Assembly (NCBI RefSeq): GCF_965249985.1 | Contig: NZ_OZ252280.1 | Length of the DNA stretch: 64,000 bases | Strand: one strand, 5' to 3' | Source of the DNA: Algiphilus sp022763315 | Lineage (GTDB): Bacteria; Pseudomonadota; Gammaproteobacteria; Nevskiales; Nevskiaceae | Part shown: positions 8,405 to 17,725 of the stretch, in pieces | Numbering within the stretch: the stretch's first letter is position 1 | Layout of the letters: the number at the start of each line of letters is the position of its first letter | Notes under the pieces: generated by a model | Database searches by the model: none | What the model saw: only the letters and a program-made list of their open reading frames with translations | What the model was told of the DNA's origin: nothing | Program-made: the position numbers and the translations under genes

Positions 8405-9478
8405 ATGACCTGGCTCCTCATCGGCGGTGGCTTGGTGGGACTGGTGGTGGCCGCGCACTATCTGGTCGACGGGGCGGCGCGGCTCGGGCTGCGCCTGGGC
8501 ATTCCGGCCATCGTCATCGGCCTGACCATGGTCGCCTTCGGCACCAGTGCGCCGGAGCTGGCCGTCTCGCTGCGCGCCGGCCTCAGTGATTCCGCCGATA
8601 TCGCGGTGGGCAACATCGTGGGCAGCAACATCTTCAATGTGCTGCTGATTCTCGGGCTCTCTGCGCTCGTGCTTCCGTTGGCCGTACACCGCCATCTGAT
8701 GCAGCGCGACGTCCCGTTGATGATCGCCGTGTCCTTGCTGGTGTGGTGGATGGCCAGCGATCTACGGCTGTCCACCGTGGACGGCGCCGTGCTGGCCGCC
8801 ATTCTCGTGACCTATCTCGGCTGGCTGTACTACGGCGTACGCAGCGGGCGCGCCGATGTGGAACTCGACCCGGAAGCCATGGAGGCCGCGGAAAAGCCAC
8901 CACGCGCGCTGTGGATCGATCTGCTCAGCCTGGTCGGCGGCATTATCGGCCTGGTGATCGCGGCCGACTGGCTGGTGCAGGGGGCGGTTCAGCTCGCACG
9001 GGCGCTGGGCGTATCGGAACTGGTGATCGGCCTCACCATCGTCTCGCTCGGCACTTCGCTGCCCGAGCTGGCCACCTCGGTGGTCGCCGCCATCAAGGGC
9101 GAGCGCGACATTGCCGTGGGCAATATCGTCGGCAGCAATCTGTTCAACCTGCTGTCCGTGCTTGGTATCACTGCGCTGGTCGCGCCCGGCGGTCTGGCCA
9201 TTTCGGCGCAGGCGGTCCAGCTCGACATGCCGGTGATGGTGGCCGTCTCGCTGCTGTGCGTGCCGATGTTCCTGATCGGCTATGAGCTGTCGCGCCTGGA
9301 CGGCGCCATGATGCTGGCGCTGCTCACCACCTACATCGTGGTGCTGATTCTGCTTGCACGCGGCCAGGTCTTCGCTTCGCAGGACGTGTGGACGCTGTGC
9401 GGGGCTGTGGCTGCCGGCATCGTGCTGGTGCAATCGATCACGGCGTGGTCACAGCGTCGCCCGAGTGGAGCGGGCTGA
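8405..9478 (+). CDS. Calcium/sodium antiporter (CaCA family, YrbG-like)
   Basis: Inner-membrane exchanger of 357 residues with about ten membrane helices in two homologous halves. The duplicated alpha repeats are plain: first half GTSAPELAVS followed by GNIVGSNIFN, second half GTSLPELATS followed by GNIVGSNLFN. These acidic, Gly- and Ser-rich repeats bind the transported cations in the family. It starts 5 bases after thrS, so probably the same transcript, and is followed after 6 bases by the M23 peptidase gene. Ion preference (Ca2+/Na+ versus Ca2+/H+) cannot be read from the sequence. Confidence 0.9.
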   Translation: MTWLLIGGGLVGLVVAAHYLVDGAARLGLRLGIPAIVIGLTMVAFGTSAPELAVSLRAGLSDSADIAVGNIVGSNIFNVLLILGLSALVLPLAVHRHLMQRDVPLMIAVSLLVWWMASDLRLSTVDGAVLAAILVTYLGWLYYGVRSGRADVELDPEAMEAAEKPPRALWIDLLSLVGGIIGLVIAADWLVQGAVQLARALGVSELVIGLTIVSLGTSLPELATSVVAAIKGERDIAVGNIVGSNLFNLLSVLGITALVAPGGLAISAQAVQLDMPVMVAVSLLCVPMFLIGYELSRLDGAMMLALLTTYIVVLILLARGQVFASQDVWTLCGAVAAGIVLVQSITAWSQRRPSGAG

Positions 9479-9484
9479 AGCACG

Positions 9485-10381
9485 GTGCGGCCGACGGTCA
9501 ACAAGCACAGCCTCCTTCAGTGCGTCCGTTCCCTTGCGCTGGCGGCCGCGATGGCCTTGACCTTGGCCCCGGCCGTGTCGATCGCGGAGAGCGATGTGCC
9601 GAACATCGACCTACTGCCGGGAAGCCGCCTGCAGCAGGGTGGGCTGCTGATTGCTCAGATCGCGCCCGGCGCACGCGTCTTCCGCGACGGAGAAGCGCTG
9701 CCCGTGGATGCCTCGGGACGCTTTGTCACGGGCTTTCACCGCGATGACCCGGACACGGTGACGCTGCGTTGGGAAATGCCGGACGGCCGGGCGGGCGAAC
9801 GCGTCTTTCCCGTCACGCAGCGGGAGTACGACATCCAGCGCATCGACGGACTCCCCAGCAGCATGGTGTCACCACCACAGGCGGTGATCGACCGTATCGT
9901 CGCGGAGGCGGAGCGCGTCAAGGCGGCACGCGCTCACCGCAGCCCCGCCATGGGCGTCTTCGAAGGCTTCATCTGGCCGGTGACCGGCCGCGTTACCAGT
10001 GTCTATGGCAGCCAGCGCATCCTCAACGGCAAGCCGCGCCAGCCACACTACGGCCTCGATATCGCCGCCGAGACCGGCCGCCCCATCCGCGCCAGCGCCG
10101 CTGGTATCGTGCGACTGGCAGACACGGATCTGTACTACACGGGGGGCACGGTCATCATCGATCACGGCATGGGCGTCAGCAGCACCTATCTGCACATGTC
10201 CCGACTCGATGTCGCCGTGGGCGATCGGGTGGAGCAGGGGGCGGTCATCGGCGCCGTGGGGGCGACCGGCCGCGTTACCGGACCCCATCTCTGCTTCCGC
10301 TACAACTGGTTGGATAAGCGTCTGGACCCGGCCCTGTTGCTCCCCGAAGCACAATCTCAGGAGGCAGCACATGCACAATGA
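9485..10381 (+). CDS. M23 (LytM-type) peptidase with substituted HxH motif
   Basis: Secreted protein of 298 residues with a Sec signal peptide (hydrophobic 17-34, cleavage near AES), a middle beta region, and a C-terminal M23 domain that in active family members cleaves peptidoglycan cross-links. The HxxxD zinc motif is intact (HYGLD, H188 and D192). The second motif, normally HLH, reads HLC (H268, C270), so the third zinc ligand position is Cys. It may be an altered metal site or a non-catalytic activator such as EnvC-like proteins. The start is GTG; the end overlaps the DUF1499 gene by 11 bases. Confidence 0.85.
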   Translation: MRPTVNKHSLLQCVRSLALAAAMALTLAPAVSIAESDVPNIDLLPGSRLQQGGLLIAQIAPGARVFRDGEALPVDASGRFVTGFHRDDPDTVTLRWEMPDGRAGERVFPVTQREYDIQRIDGLPSSMVSPPQAVIDRIVAEAERVKAARAHRSPAMGVFEGFIWPVTGRVTSVYGSQRILNGKPRQPHYGLDIAAETGRPIRASAAGIVRLADTDLYYTGGTVIIDHGMGVSSTYLHMSRLDVAVGDRVEQGAVIGAVGATGRVTGPHLCFRYNWLDKRLDPALLLPEAQSQEAAHAQ

Positions 10382-10871
10382 ATCAACGTGGCAGCACGGC
10401 ATTGGCCGACTCGCGCTGGTGGCGTGGATCTTCGTTCTGGTCGTGGGCCTTGCGGTGGCCTGGGCCGTCTACAAGAGTCTGACGCCGCCCGCGGACCGCT
10501 ATGCCGTCACCGGCACCTTCCCGACCTGTCCGGATCGGCCCAGTTGCGTGTCCTCCGTCGATACGAATGAAGTGCATGCCATTGCGCCGCTTGCGTACTG
10601 CGGTGAAGCCGAAAGCGTACCCGCCGCACTGGCCACCGCGCTGCAGGCCACACCCGGATTCAAGTCGCTGCAAGGCGAGGACAACTACCTGCACGCGGTC
10701 TTCGTGACACCCACCATGCGCTACCGCGATGATCTGGAGTTGCTGGTGCGCGACGACGGCAGCGTCGACGTGCGCTCGGTCTCCCGCGTCGGCTATCGCG
10801 ACTTTGGCGTCAATCGGGAGCGCGTCGAGGACCTGCGCGCGCGATTCGCCGCCGTCAACGACTGCCCCTAG
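10371..10871 (+). CDS. DUF1499 membrane-anchored protein
   Basis: A 166-residue protein with a single N-terminal membrane helix (about 12-36) and a periplasmic DUF1499 domain, recognised by the CPDRPSCVSS motif and the spaced aromatic and hydrophobic pattern after it. No activity is established for this family. ATG at 10371 is preceded by a strong AGGAGG ribosome binding site inside the end of the M23 peptidase gene, so the two are likely coupled. The four-gene run thrS-exchanger-peptidase-DUF1499 probably forms one operon. Confidence 0.85.
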   Translation: MHNESTWQHGIGRLALVAWIFVLVVGLAVAWAVYKSLTPPADRYAVTGTFPTCPDRPSCVSSVDTNEVHAIAPLAYCGEAESVPAALATALQATPGFKSLQGEDNYLHAVFVTPTMRYRDDLELLVRDDGSVDVRSVSRVGYRDFGVNRERVEDLRARFAAVNDCP

Positions 10872-10916
10872 CGCCTTTGCCCTGCCAGGTCGCGCCGCCG
10901 CTCCCGGCCGTCGGCG

Positions 10917-11630
10917 CTACAGCGCGATGCCGAGTTCGTCGGCGAACTGCGCCTCGACGGCGGGTGCCCAGCCGCGATTGGCGAGCGGGCTGGCCGGACT
11001 CGGGTGGAGGATAGTGCCGATCCGGCCGGCGTAGTTGGTCAGCGCCTTTTCCGCGCGCTGGCGGGCGAAGCCCCCGACGCCGATGACGTACGCCGGCTGC
11101 AGATAGTCCACCGTGGCGCGCAGCGCCTCGTCGCAGACTGCGTACAGGGCCTCGCGCTCGTCCCTGGTCAGCTTGTCGGGCGTGCGGTTGCGGCCGCTGT
11201 CCTCCATGAAGACCAGTGGGCAGTAGTTGGCGACGAAGAAGCGCGCGAAGAAGGCCTCGGCGGTGCCAAAGCGGTCGCGTGCCCATCCCCACAGTCGACT
11301 GCCGCTGACTTCCGAACGCGTGCAGTCAAAGCCCTGAATGGGCCGCTTTGGATGCGGATGCTCCGGCTGGGTCACCGCTGCTTCAATGCCCATCCAGTCG
11401 CGCACCAGCGCGACATCGCCAAAGGGGACACCGGTTTGCGCCATTCCAAAGGGGCCCGGGTTCATGCCCAACAGCAGAATCTCGCGCGGCGCCGTGCCAA
11501 AGCGTTGCAGGTACTGCGCATGCGGTGCGGCGGCGTAGTCCAGCGGGTTGTAGATGCAAGCGACGGGATCGCCGAAATGCAAAGCGGAAACTTTTGCGCT
11601 GAGGGCGCGGCTGATGTCGAGCAGCTTCAT
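10917..11630 (-). CDS. SMUG1-like uracil-DNA glycosylase
   Basis: Base-excision repair enzyme of 237 residues that removes uracil or related lesions. The active-site motif I is GMNPGPFGMAQTGVPFG (55-71), with the Asn that characterises SMUG1 rather than the Asp of Ung. The second motif HPSPASP lies near residues 209-215 and provides the base-flipping loop. Length agrees with bacterial SMUG1 homologues. The DUF1499 gene ends 45 bases away on the opposite strand, so the two converge. No lexA-like box was seen upstream. Confidence 0.88.
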   Translation of the reverse strand: MKLLDISRALSAKVSALHFGDPVACIYNPLDYAAAPHAQYLQRFGTAPREILLLGMNPGPFGMAQTGVPFGDVALVRDWMGIEAAVTQPEHPHPKRPIQGFDCTRSEVSGSRLWGWARDRFGTAEAFFARFFVANYCPLVFMEDSGRNRTPDKLTRDEREALYAVCDEALRATVDYLQPAYVIGVGGFARQRAEKALTNYAGRIGTILHPSPASPLANRGWAPAVEAQFADELGIAL

Positions 11631-11656
11631 GCGGGGGGCAGGGTGAGGCGAGCCGC

Positions 11657-13330
11657 CTATTGTGGCGGATTCGTACCGTCCGCCCTTGGTTTCAGAAAGA
11701 CCGGATTGCCGATGGTCGTGCGCGCACGCAGATCGGCCGTTTCCACCCGCCAGAACGTCCCCAAAGGCCCCGCATCGGCCAGATCGTTGATCGTGATCTC
11801 GTGCACGAAAGGGTCGCTGTTGACGGCCACGCTGCGCATGCGGCGGCCGTTGGCGTAGTAGCGCAGCTGTTGCCCCTCACCGCCAAGGACCTCGGTGCGC
11901 AGCGTGGCGATGGCCGTAGCCAGTGTGCCACCGAAGGTGACGCTTTGGTTGCCCGCCGTGGCCGTCATGCGCAACTCGGGGCTGTCGTCGACGCCGCGCG
12001 TGCGGATGTAGGCGCGGCCGGCGCGCAGCGCCGCGAACAGCGCGTCGCGGCTGAGTGCGTCCAGCTGTACGGCGGTGGCGGAACTGCCGTAGCCGACCCG
12101 ATCACGAACGGCTTCAGCTTCCACGCCCTTGGAGTCGGAACCGGAGACAGCGGTGATGCGGTGGCCGGCGAGCAGTTTCTCCTCCCACAGATCGATAGCG
12201 CTCTGCATGAAGGGATTCTCGATACCCACCGGTAGCGGCAGCGGCAGGCCGGCATCCTCGGCCTGGGTGATGACCGGCCCGGTCAGCACCTCGATGGTGT
12301 CGACCGCGTCCCAGTCGATCTCGTCGCCCAGCTGGAAGAAGCAGCCACGGCAGAGGTTCTCGAACAGCGGTGGCGGGAAGAAGGTGGGATGGCTGATCTG
12401 GAACAGCGCGCCCATGGCCCGCGCCTTCTTCTGGATGTCACCCAGGCTGACGTCTTCAAAACCCTGGCGATACTCGTAGAGGCCAGGCGTTTCGCCGTGG
12501 GTATTGGCGTGGCCGAAGTAGGTGATGATCTCCCGCCCCGGCACGATGAGCAGATCCGGATGGGCGCGCGCCACCGATCCGAGCGTCTTCCAATGCTGTC
12601 CGGTGACGTACTCGGTCACCATCAGGAAGTCGAGGCCTGCGGCCCGCGACTGGGCGATGAAGTCCTCCCAGGATGGTCCGTTGGGCTGTGAGTGGAAGGC
12701 GTGCATGTGCAGGTCGCCGTGATACCAGCCCGGCTCGCCACGCGCGATGTGCGTGGCGTTTACCGGATCAGGCGCAGCGCTGCCAGCGGTGGCTTCCCCA
12801 CTGCAGCGGATCTCCAGTCGCCATTCTGCGCCTTGCGGCGATACCGCCGCCACGCCCAGTTCGGCATGCCACAGTCCAGATTCGATGGCGCCGGGCATGT
12901 AGCCGCGCTCGGCGGCATCGGCCTGAATGAAGACCGGCGGCTGGCCTTGGTCCAACCGGCCCTGTCGGGAGCCGCTCCAGCCCCGGAAGCCGTCGCGGAT
13001 GCCGCGCTGGTCATACAGGCCGAGATCCAGCGTGGTGCCGGTCAGCGGCGTAGCCGGCAGACCGGCGCTTTCCTGCCAGCCGTAAGCCAGCTCGATGCGC
13101 GTTGTGCCCGGCGCCACATCGAAGGGCTGCAGGCGGTACTGCTTGGCATCGCTGCGCGCCACCGTGCCGGTGAACGCCAGCGTATCGCCTCCCGGCACAC
13201 ACACCGCGTCGGTCTGCGGCTCGAAGGGGGTGGGTGCCGGCGCGCTACTGCCGCAGCCGAGCAGGGCCAGGCTGGGCAGGGTGAGGACGAGCGCGCGCAG
13301 GTGCACGGGCAGAGCGTGGAAGGGCGTCAT
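11657..13330 (-). CDS. Lipoprotein with PHP/CehA-type metallohydrolase domain
   Basis: A 557-residue predicted lipoprotein: a signal sequence ending in lipobox LLGC (C26), then a beta-rich N-terminal region of about 160 residues, then a polymerase-and-histidinol-phosphatase-like (PHP) domain starting at HGDLHMH (204-210). Further metal-site candidates follow (TEYVTG, HANTHGE, ISHPTF, SGSDSKG). PHP domains use up to three metals to hydrolyse phosphoesters; CehA-like proteins of this type are poorly characterised. ATG at 13330 places the signal peptide correctly; longer in-frame extensions would bury it. Substrate unknown. Gene ends 26 bases before the SMUG-like gene start and may share its transcript. 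Confidence 0.8.
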   Translation of the reverse strand: MTPFHALPVHLRALVLTLPSLALLGCGSSAPAPTPFEPQTDAVCVPGGDTLAFTGTVARSDAKQYRLQPFDVAPGTTRIELAYGWQESAGLPATPLTGTTLDLGLYDQRGIRDGFRGWSGSRQGRLDQGQPPVFIQADAAERGYMPGAIESGLWHAELGVAAVSPQGAEWRLEIRCSGEATAGSAAPDPVNATHIARGEPGWYHGDLHMHAFHSQPNGPSWEDFIAQSRAAGLDFLMVTEYVTGQHWKTLGSVARAHPDLLIVPGREIITYFGHANTHGETPGLYEYRQGFEDVSLGDIQKKARAMGALFQISHPTFFPPPLFENLCRGCFFQLGDEIDWDAVDTIEVLTGPVITQAEDAGLPLPLPVGIENPFMQSAIDLWEEKLLAGHRITAVSGSDSKGVEAEAVRDRVGYGSSATAVQLDALSRDALFAALRAGRAYIRTRGVDDSPELRMTATAGNQSVTFGGTLATAIATLRTEVLGGEGQQLRYYANGRRMRSVAVNSDPFVHEITINDLADAGPLGTFWRVETADLRARTTIGNPVFLKPRADGTNPPQ

Positions 13331-13445
13331 GCGCGGAGTATGGCAGCGGCGTATTGCGTCGCGATGGTGCGCGCCGGGCGCAGCGCGGCTGGATCCAGCG
13401 AATTGGGCTCGGCCGCAGTGACCGGCGAGTCGGCGCCCAGGGCGC

Positions 13446-13802
13446 TCAGCCCGGCGGCCACTGGAATTCGCGGCCGGCGAGCACGTGTAGATGCAGGTGA
13501 AACACCGTCTGCCCCACATCGGCGCCATTGTTGACGACGAGGCGGAAGGCGTCACCCACGCCTTCATCCTGGGCGACTTTGGCTGCCGTGCGCATCAGGT
13601 GACCGAGCAGCGCCTGATCCTCGTCGCTGGCGTCCACCAGACGCGGGATCGGTTTGCGCGGCACGACCAGGATGTGCGTCGGCGCGCCGGGGTTGATGTC
13701 GCGGAAGGCGGCGCAGTGGTCGTCTTCGTAGACGATCGTGCCGGGTATGTCGCGGTCGATGATCTTCTGAAAGAGGGTCTTGCCCTCGCTGGCTTCTGAC
13801 AT
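13446..13802 (-). CDS. HIT-domain nucleotide hydrolase (HinT-like)
   Basis: A 118-residue histidine-triad protein with the catalytic motif HLHLHV (102-107) and the NxGxxxGQTVFH approach to it. HinT proteins hydrolyse AMP-lysine and related phosphoramidates. Length is the usual size for a single HIT domain. The gene is divergent from msbA, with 99 bases between the starts, and its own stop is 115 bases from the PHP lipoprotein start. Confidence 0.93.
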   Translation of the reverse strand: MSEASEGKTLFQKIIDRDIPGTIVYEDDHCAAFRDINPGAPTHILVVPRKPIPRLVDASDEDQALLGHLMRTAAKVAQDEGVGDAFRLVVNNGADVGQTVFHLHLHVLAGREFQWPPG

Positions 13803-13901
13803 GGTGATGGTGGTCGTGTTTCAAGAGGCGGACGGGTGGGCGTGGCTTTTGCGCCAGCCCGAGGCGTTACCATACCGAGTCTTTCCGCACCACTCCGATT
13901 C

Positions 13902-15701
13902 ATGTCGCCATCCGCCAGCGTGCAGCCGATCGAGCCGGGCGAAGCCTATCGTCGGCTGCTCGGTTATCTCCGTCCCTTGGTCGTGCCTTTTGCGCTGGCG
14001 ATTCTCGCCATGGCGCTCTTTGCCGCCTCCAACGTCAGCTTCATCAGCATGATGAAGCCGCTGCTGGATGAGAGCTTCGTCGCCAAGAACCGCTCCGAGG
14101 TGATGTGGATTCCGTTGGCCATCATCGGCCTCTTCCTGCTGCGCGGCGTCTCCAACTTTGGTTCGGTCTATGGCATGGCCTATGTCGCGCGCGGCGTGAT
14201 CCGCGACCTGCGCCAGGATTTGTTCGACCATCTCATCCGCCTGCCGGTGCGCTTCTACGATCACAACAGCCCGGGGCAGCTGCTCACTCGGCTGACCTAT
14301 CATGTCGAGCAGGTGGCGGAATCCATCAGTACTGCCTTCACCTCGATCATCAAGGAGGGGCTGACCGTCATCGGCCTGCTCGGCCTGATGCTGTATCTGG
14401 AATGGCGTCTGACGCTGTTCACGCTCGTGATCGCGCCCATCGCTGCGGTGATCATCAACTATGTCACCAAGCGCTTCCGGCGCATCTCAACGCGCATCCA
14501 GAATTCCGTGGGTGGATTGAATCATGTGGCGGAGGAGGTGATCCAGGGCCAGCGCACGATGAAGATCTACGGTGGCGAGGACTTCGAGCGTAAGCACTTC
14601 CTCACCGCCAATCGCCAGAATCGCAGTCTCGCCATCAAGCTGGCTGCTACCCGCGCTATGAGCACCAGCCTGATTCAGGTGCTGGCCGCCTTCGCGCTGT
14701 CGGCAATCATCTACTACGCGACCACGCCCGAGATGATCGAATCGTTGACGCCGGGCACCTTTGTGGCCTACCTCGGGGCCATGCTGTCGCTGATGAACCC
14801 GATCAAGGCGCTGACCCGGGTCAACGAGAAGATCCAGCAGGGCATCGCCGCGGCCCAGGAAATCTTCGGCATGCTCGAAGCGGAGCGTGAAACCGATGAA
14901 GGCGGCATCGATCCTGGGCGGGTCAAAGGGGCGCTGCGCTTCAACCAGGTCAGCTTCCACTATCCGGATCACGAAGAGATGGTGCTGCAGGACATCAGCA
15001 TCGAGATTCCTGCGGGCGCCACGGTGGCTTTCGTCGGCCGCTCCGGCTCGGGCAAATCCACGCTGTTGTCCCTGCTGCCGCGCTTCTACGAGCCAGCATC
15101 GGGCAACATTGAACTCGACGGGCGCGATCTGCGCGCGTATCGCCGCGAAGCCCTGCGCCGGCAGATGGCCATGGTCGACCAGCAGGTGCGGCTGTTCAAC
15201 GCCTCCATCGCCGACAACATCGCCTACGGCATGGAGCCTCGCCCCAGCGACGCCGAGATTCGCGCCGCTGCGGAAGACGCCTATGCCTGGGAGTTCATTG
15301 AACGTCTGCCGCAGGGCCTGAATACGCCGGTAGGCAGCAATGGCGTACTGCTGTCCGGTGGCCAGCGCCAGCGCCTGGCGATCGCGCGCGCGCTGCTCAA
15401 GGACGCGCCGCTGCTGCTGCTCGACGAAGCCACTTCGGCGCTCGACACCGAGTCGGAGCGCTACATCCAGGGCGCCCTGGAACGCCTGATGCGTGACCGC
15501 ACCACGCTGGTCATTGCGCACCGTCTGTCCACGGTGCGGGATGCCGATCTGATCGTGGCGATGAGCCAAGGAAGAGTGTGCGAGATCGGTACGCACGAGG
15601 AACTGCTCGCGCGCGACGGCATCTACGCCGGATTGCACGCCATGCAATTCCGCGAAGAGAGCGAACGCCATAGCGACGACGCAGAGGGCAGCACGACGTG
15701 A
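13902..15701 (+). CDS. msbA: Lipid A export ABC transporter MsbA
   Basis: Homodimeric flippase moving lipid A-core from the inner to the outer leaflet. The 599-residue half-transporter has six membrane helices (about 20-320) then an ATPase domain with Walker A GRSGSGKST, signature LSGGQRQRLAIARAL and Walker B LLLLDEATSALD. ATG at 13902 was chosen because upstream in-frame residues are not family-like. The stop overlaps the GTG of lpxK (GTGA), the classical msbA-lpxK pairing, so lipid A phosphorylation and export are expressed together. Confidence 0.95.
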   Translation: MSPSASVQPIEPGEAYRRLLGYLRPLVVPFALAILAMALFAASNVSFISMMKPLLDESFVAKNRSEVMWIPLAIIGLFLLRGVSNFGSVYGMAYVARGVIRDLRQDLFDHLIRLPVRFYDHNSPGQLLTRLTYHVEQVAESISTAFTSIIKEGLTVIGLLGLMLYLEWRLTLFTLVIAPIAAVIINYVTKRFRRISTRIQNSVGGLNHVAEEVIQGQRTMKIYGGEDFERKHFLTANRQNRSLAIKLAATRAMSTSLIQVLAAFALSAIIYYATTPEMIESLTPGTFVAYLGAMLSLMNPIKALTRVNEKIQQGIAAAQEIFGMLEAERETDEGGIDPGRVKGALRFNQVSFHYPDHEEMVLQDISIEIPAGATVAFVGRSGSGKSTLLSLLPRFYEPASGNIELDGRDLRAYRREALRRQMAMVDQQVRLFNASIADNIAYGMEPRPSDAEIRAAAEDAYAWEFIERLPQGLNTPVGSNGVLLSGGQRQRLAIARALLKDAPLLLLDEATSALDTESERYIQGALERLMRDRTTLVIAHRLSTVRDADLIVAMSQGRVCEIGTHEELLARDGIYAGLHAMQFREESERHSDDAEGSTT

Positions 15702-16726
15702 CCCTGCGCGCGCGGCTGGAGCGCGCGCTCAACGCGCGTTGGTACAGCGAGCGACCGCCATCCGCCTGGCTGCGTCCGCTGGCCCGTCTCTATGGGCGCG
15801 TCGCGGATCAGCGCGCCCGCCGCCATCGCGCCATTGCGGAGGCCTTGCCGGTACCCGTGATCGTGGTGGGCAACCTCACCAGCGGCGGTGCCGGCAAGAC
15901 GCCTGTGACCATCGCGCTGGTCGAGGCGGCGCAGGCGATGGGTTTAGGCGTAGGCGTCGTCAGCCGCGGCTATGGCGCGGCGGTATCCACACCGCTGCCC
16001 GTGGATGGCGCCACCAGCGCGGACACTGTGGGCGATGAACCCCTGTTGATCGCCCGGCGCACCGGTGTCCCGGTCTGCGTCGCGCGCGAGCGCAGCCGTG
16101 CTGTGGCCTGGCTGACCGCGCACCACGCCCTTGATCTCGTCATTGCCGACGACGGCCTGCAGCACTACCGCATGCCACGCAGCGCGGAGATCTGTGTCGT
16201 GGATGGCCGCCGTGGCCTGGGCAATGGCTGGCGCTTGCCGGCCGGGCCGCTGCGCGAGCCGGAGGCAAGGCTGGCGCATTGCGATCTGGTGGTGGTGAAT
16301 GGCCCGGGGGCGGCCGGCGAAGCCCTGGCGCGGACCTGGAATGGTGTGCATTTTGATCTGTCGCTGGAACGCGCGGTGCGTCTCGCAGACGGGCAGTCCA
16401 AAGCCCTGGAGGACTTTCGTGGGCAGCGGGTACGGGCCACCGCCGGCATCGGCCACCCGGCGCGTTTCTTCGAGGCCTTGCGTGCTGTGGGCCTGGAGGT
16501 TGAGGACCATCCACTGGGTGATCACGAGGTGGTGCCGGAGGCGATCTTGGCGCTGGCCGAGCACGGCCCGCTGTTGATGACCGAGAAGGACGCGGTCAAA
16601 CTTGCCCCCCCGCTGCGCTCGCAGTGCTTTGCAGTACCCGTAACATTGCGCTGGCGGGACGCCGGCGCCAGCCGCATCGATGCGCTGATCCGCCGTGTCG
16701 CGGGGCGCGCGGCGGTTCCTTCCTGA
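15698..16726 (+). CDS. lpxK: Tetraacyldisaccharide 4'-kinase LpxK
   Basis: Adds the 4' phosphate to lipid A at the inner membrane. The 342-residue protein has an N-terminal amphipathic helix region and the P-loop GNLTSGGAGKTP (59-70). Later come SRGYG, the catalytic-base region DDGLQH, and MTEKDAVK, all typical of LpxK. The start is GTG, overlapping msbA. Downstream 24 bases later is the Trm112-like gene, then kdsB, giving an envelope-biosynthesis operon. Confidence 0.95.
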   Translation: MTLRARLERALNARWYSERPPSAWLRPLARLYGRVADQRARRHRAIAEALPVPVIVVGNLTSGGAGKTPVTIALVEAAQAMGLGVGVVSRGYGAAVSTPLPVDGATSADTVGDEPLLIARRTGVPVCVARERSRAVAWLTAHHALDLVIADDGLQHYRMPRSAEICVVDGRRGLGNGWRLPAGPLREPEARLAHCDLVVVNGPGAAGEALARTWNGVHFDLSLERAVRLADGQSKALEDFRGQRVRATAGIGHPARFFEALRAVGLEVEDHPLGDHEVVPEAILALAEHGPLLMTEKDAVKLAPPLRSQCFAVPVTLRWRDAGASRIDALIRRVAGRAAVPS

Positions 16727-16750
16727 CTCCTTTCTTTCGAGGTTCGCAGC

Positions 16751-16942
16751 ATGGACAAGCAACTGCTCGACATTCTGGTGTGTCCGGTCACCGGCGCCAG
16801 CCTGGTATGGCGCGAGGGCGACCAGGAATTGTGGTCGCGGGCCGCGCGGCTGGCCTATCCGGTGCGCGATGGCATTCCGGTCATGCTGGAGGAAGAGGCG
16901 CGGCCGCTTGGCGACGAAGAGCTGGCGCAGATCCGGGACTGA
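16751..16942 (+). CDS. Trm112 family protein (YcaR-like)
   Basis: A 63-residue protein with the family N terminus LLDILVCPVTGASL and the C-terminal PVRDGIPVMLEEEAR segment. Only one Cys (C11) of a zinc-finger-like N-terminal motif remains, as in many bacterial YcaR homologues. Eukaryotic Trm112 activates methyltransferases; the bacterial role is unclear. Its fixed place between lpxK and kdsB is conserved in gammaproteobacteria, and it is 3 bases from kdsB. RBS-like GAGG is present upstream. Confidence 0.9.
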   Translation: MDKQLLDILVCPVTGASLVWREGDQELWSRAARLAYPVRDGIPVMLEEEARPLGDEELAQIRD

Positions 16943-16945
16943 TCC

Positions 16946-17713
16946 ATGGCGCAGCCGACCTTCGATGTCGTGATCCCGGCGCGGCTTGGCTCCACACGTC
17001 TGCCGGGCAAGGTGCTGGCTGATATCCACGGCAAGCCCCTGATCGCGCATGTGGTCGACCGGGCGCGCGAGGCGGGCGCGCGTGACATCGTAGTGGCAAC
17101 AGATTCCGAACGGGTGTGCGAGGCCTGTCACGCCATCGGCGCGGACGTGCAGCTGACCTCGCCGCTGCACCACAGCGGGACCGACCGTGTGCACGAGGTG
17201 GCCACCGCCCGCCGCTGGGACGACAAACGGTTGGTGGTGAATCTGCAGGGAGACGAGCCGATGATGCCGGCGTCGGTGATCGCCGCCTGCGCGCGACGGC
17301 TGGCCGAGGATCCCGAGGCAGACATCGCGACCTGCGCGCACCGCATCGAAGCGGTGGAGGATTTTGTGCGGCCGAACGTCGTCAAGGTGGTGTGCGACGT
17401 GCATGGGCGAGCGCTGTATTTTTCGCGCGCGCGCATTCCCTTTCCGCGCGACGGCGACGACGGCACCCTGCCCAAGGGTGCGCTTCGCCACATCGGTCTT
17501 TACGGCTATCGCGTCGCCGCGCTGCGGCGTTTCGCCAGTTTGCAGCCGGGCACGCTGGAATCCTGCGAGTCGTTGGAGCAGTTGCGCGCGTTGGAGCAGG
17601 GGATGCGACTGACGGTTGCGGTCGTGGACGAAGCCCCCGGCCGCGGGATCGACGCCCAGGAAGATCTGGACGCCGTCCGCGCACTCATGCGAGCCGCCGC
17701 AGAGGGCGGCTGA
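16946..17713 (+). CDS. kdsB: 3-deoxy-manno-octulosonate cytidylyltransferase KdsB
   Basis: Activates Kdo as CMP-Kdo for lipopolysaccharide core assembly. The 255-residue product begins with the nucleotide-binding motif IPARLGSTRLPGKVL and contains NLQGDEPMMP, the VKVV stretch and the RHIGLYGYR segment expected of the enzyme. Full length. Last gene of the msbA-lpxK-trm112-kdsB run; it converges on phaR with only 6 bases between the stop codons. Confidence 0.95.
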   Translation: MAQPTFDVVIPARLGSTRLPGKVLADIHGKPLIAHVVDRAREAGARDIVVATDSERVCEACHAIGADVQLTSPLHHSGTDRVHEVATARRWDDKRLVVNLQGDEPMMPASVIAACARRLAEDPEADIATCAHRIEAVEDFVRPNVVKVVCDVHGRALYFSRARIPFPRDGDDGTLPKGALRHIGLYGYRVAALRRFASLQPGTLESCESLEQLRALEQGMRLTVAVVDEAPGRGIDAQEDLDAVRALMRAAAEGG

Positions 17714-17725
17714 AGCGCTTCAGCC
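17708..17725. terminator. Perfect 18-base palindrome across the kdsB and phaR stops
   Basis: GGCTGAAGCGCTTCAGCC is a perfect inverted repeat that contains the stop codons of both convergent genes. It could act as a bidirectional terminator stem. No long T-run follows on either side, so intrinsic termination is uncertain. Confidence 0.4.

Noticed and set aside
15944..17491. A 515-codon minus-strand open frame over lpxK, trm112 and kdsB
   Set aside because: Three well-supported genes lie on the other strand and the antisense product has no motif.
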